DNA of 23,618 nt from Treponema sp. UBA4328 (GTDB lineage Bacteria; Spirochaetota; Spirochaetia; Treponematales; Treponemataceae), in contig DGTU01000012.1 of the NCBI GenBank assembly GCA_002394465.1, forward strand, positions 1 to 23,618, in the 5' to 3' direction. The notes under the pieces were generated by a model. That model saw nothing but the letters and a program-made list of their open reading frames with translations, searched no databases and was not told the origin of the DNA. This document shows, in pieces, positions 22,998 through 23,618 of the stretch. The translations under genes were made by a program, and so were the position numbers. Position 1 is the first letter of the stretch. Each line of letters opens with the position of its first letter.

Positions 22998-23618
22998 GAT
23001 TCACTACCCGGGAACTGAATTTCCGCAAATTCATCGACTGAACGGGTTTCCATAAAATCAGGATTCAGCGTCGTACCTGTTTTTTTTGCCGTAAGAAATC
23101 CGCCGTTAGAAACTTTAATTCCGTCGGCATTTACAGTCTGTGCACCATCCATTTTTGAAACCATATCGAGAACTGCAAGCCTTATGTCATTCATTCCGAT
23201 GTGTGCAGCAACAGAAACAGGAATTACGACCGTATCCTTTTCTTCCTTCTTTATCTGCTCACGGACTTTTTCTGCACGTTCAGCAGCCCCTTCAATATCA
23301 ATTTTATTACAGAGAACAATATGAGGCTTTGCAAGAAGTTCTTCAGAAAAACCTTCAAGTTCCTTACACAGGGCAGAATATGCCTTAAAGCATTCGTCAT
23401 CAGAGCAGTCAATCATGAATATAAGCCCTGCAGTACGCGAAATATGCTTAAGGAACCTTATTCCAAGTCCCCTTCCTTCACTTGCACCTTCAATGATTCC
23501 CGGGATATCTGCAATTATAACATCCCTTTCTTCATCCGCACGAAGGACACCGAGATTCGGAATTTTTGTAGTAAAAGGATATGGAGCAATCTTCGGTCTT
23601 GCATTCGTAAATGCATCA
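22994..23618 (-). CDS. obgE: GTPase Obg/CgtA (5' end outside window)
   Basis: Ribosome-assembly and stress GTPase. The frame enters from the right edge with the G1-following stretch NARPKIAPYPFTTKIPNLGVL (switch I), then DIPGIIEGASEGRGLG (G3, switch II), LCNKIDIEG (G4) and IPVSVAAHIGMNDI (G5). 207 codons are visible. Methionine at 23416 is internal and is not the start. The glycine-rich Obg fold and the P-loop lie beyond the edge. After the G domain only about 50 residues remain, without an obvious OCT domain. The stop overlaps the TTG start of nadD. Confidence 0.95.
   Translation of the reverse strand, partial: DAFTNARPKIAPYPFTTKIPNLGVLRADEERDVIIADIPGIIEGASEGRGLGIRFLKHISRTAGLIFMIDCSDDECFKAYSALCKELEGFSEELLAKPHIVLCNKIDIEGAAERAEKVREQIKKEEKDTVVIPVSVAAHIGMNDIRLAVLDMVSKMDGAQTVNADGIKVSNGGFLTAKKTGTTLNPDFMETRSVDEFAEIQFPGSES

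Noticed and set aside
23414..23416. ATG 23416 as start of obgE
   Set aside because: The same frame continues upstream with clear switch I and DIPG motifs to the window edge, so this methionine is internal.

Overview
The window looks like core chromosome of a Treponema-type spirochaete. The reasons are the flagellar order fliF-(small gene)-fliG-fliH-fliI-fliJ, the order obgE-nadD-yqeK-LCP/LytR-rsfS, and truB/ribF next to rpsO-pnp. From memory, all three arrangements resemble those of Treponema. I cannot name the species. No tRNA, rRNA, CRISPR array, transposase or attachment site is visible, and no gene-free stretch exceeds about 190 bases.

Layout. 1-816 (minus): a lipoprotein ABC-transporter binding protein that runs off the left edge. 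916-4860 (minus): a galactose operon transcribed galT-galM-galK. Its single strong promoter has a LacI-type operator between the -35 and -10, and galT seems to start at the 5' end of its mRNA. This operon also holds three unusual palindromic elements. 4982-9185 (minus): truB-ribF (one fused gene), rpsO and pnp, closed by a good terminator. 9305-13395 (plus): rsgA and mutS2 (one-base overlap), then argR with its own promoter. 13392-19609 (minus): a flagellar basal-body and export operon with its own sigma-70-like promoter; fliI carries one in-frame stop. 19796-20065 (plus): an extremely acidic small protein with promoter, ribosome binding site and terminator. 20137-23618 (minus): obgE (partial), nadD, yqeK, an LCP-like membrane protein and rsfS, tightly packed.

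How the genes work together. GalM, GalK and GalT are three of the four Leloir-pathway steps; galE is not here. TruB, RpsO, RsgA, RsfS and ObgE all act on tRNA or ribosome assembly, and PNPase on RNA turnover. FliF (MS ring), FliG (switch) and FliH/I/J (export ATPase complex) form the base of the flagellum.

Most interesting point: the 139-residue gene between fliF and fliG encodes a protein whose front half resembles the FliF-binding N-terminal domain of FliG and whose last 18 or so residues resemble the FliG-binding tail of FliF. It could therefore bridge FliF and FliG. I do not recognise it as a described protein. Other notable points are the nonsense codon in fliI, apparently leaderless mRNAs for galT and rsgA, a palindromic repeat inserted in frame inside galM, and a TruB-RibF fusion with a decayed riboflavin-kinase part.
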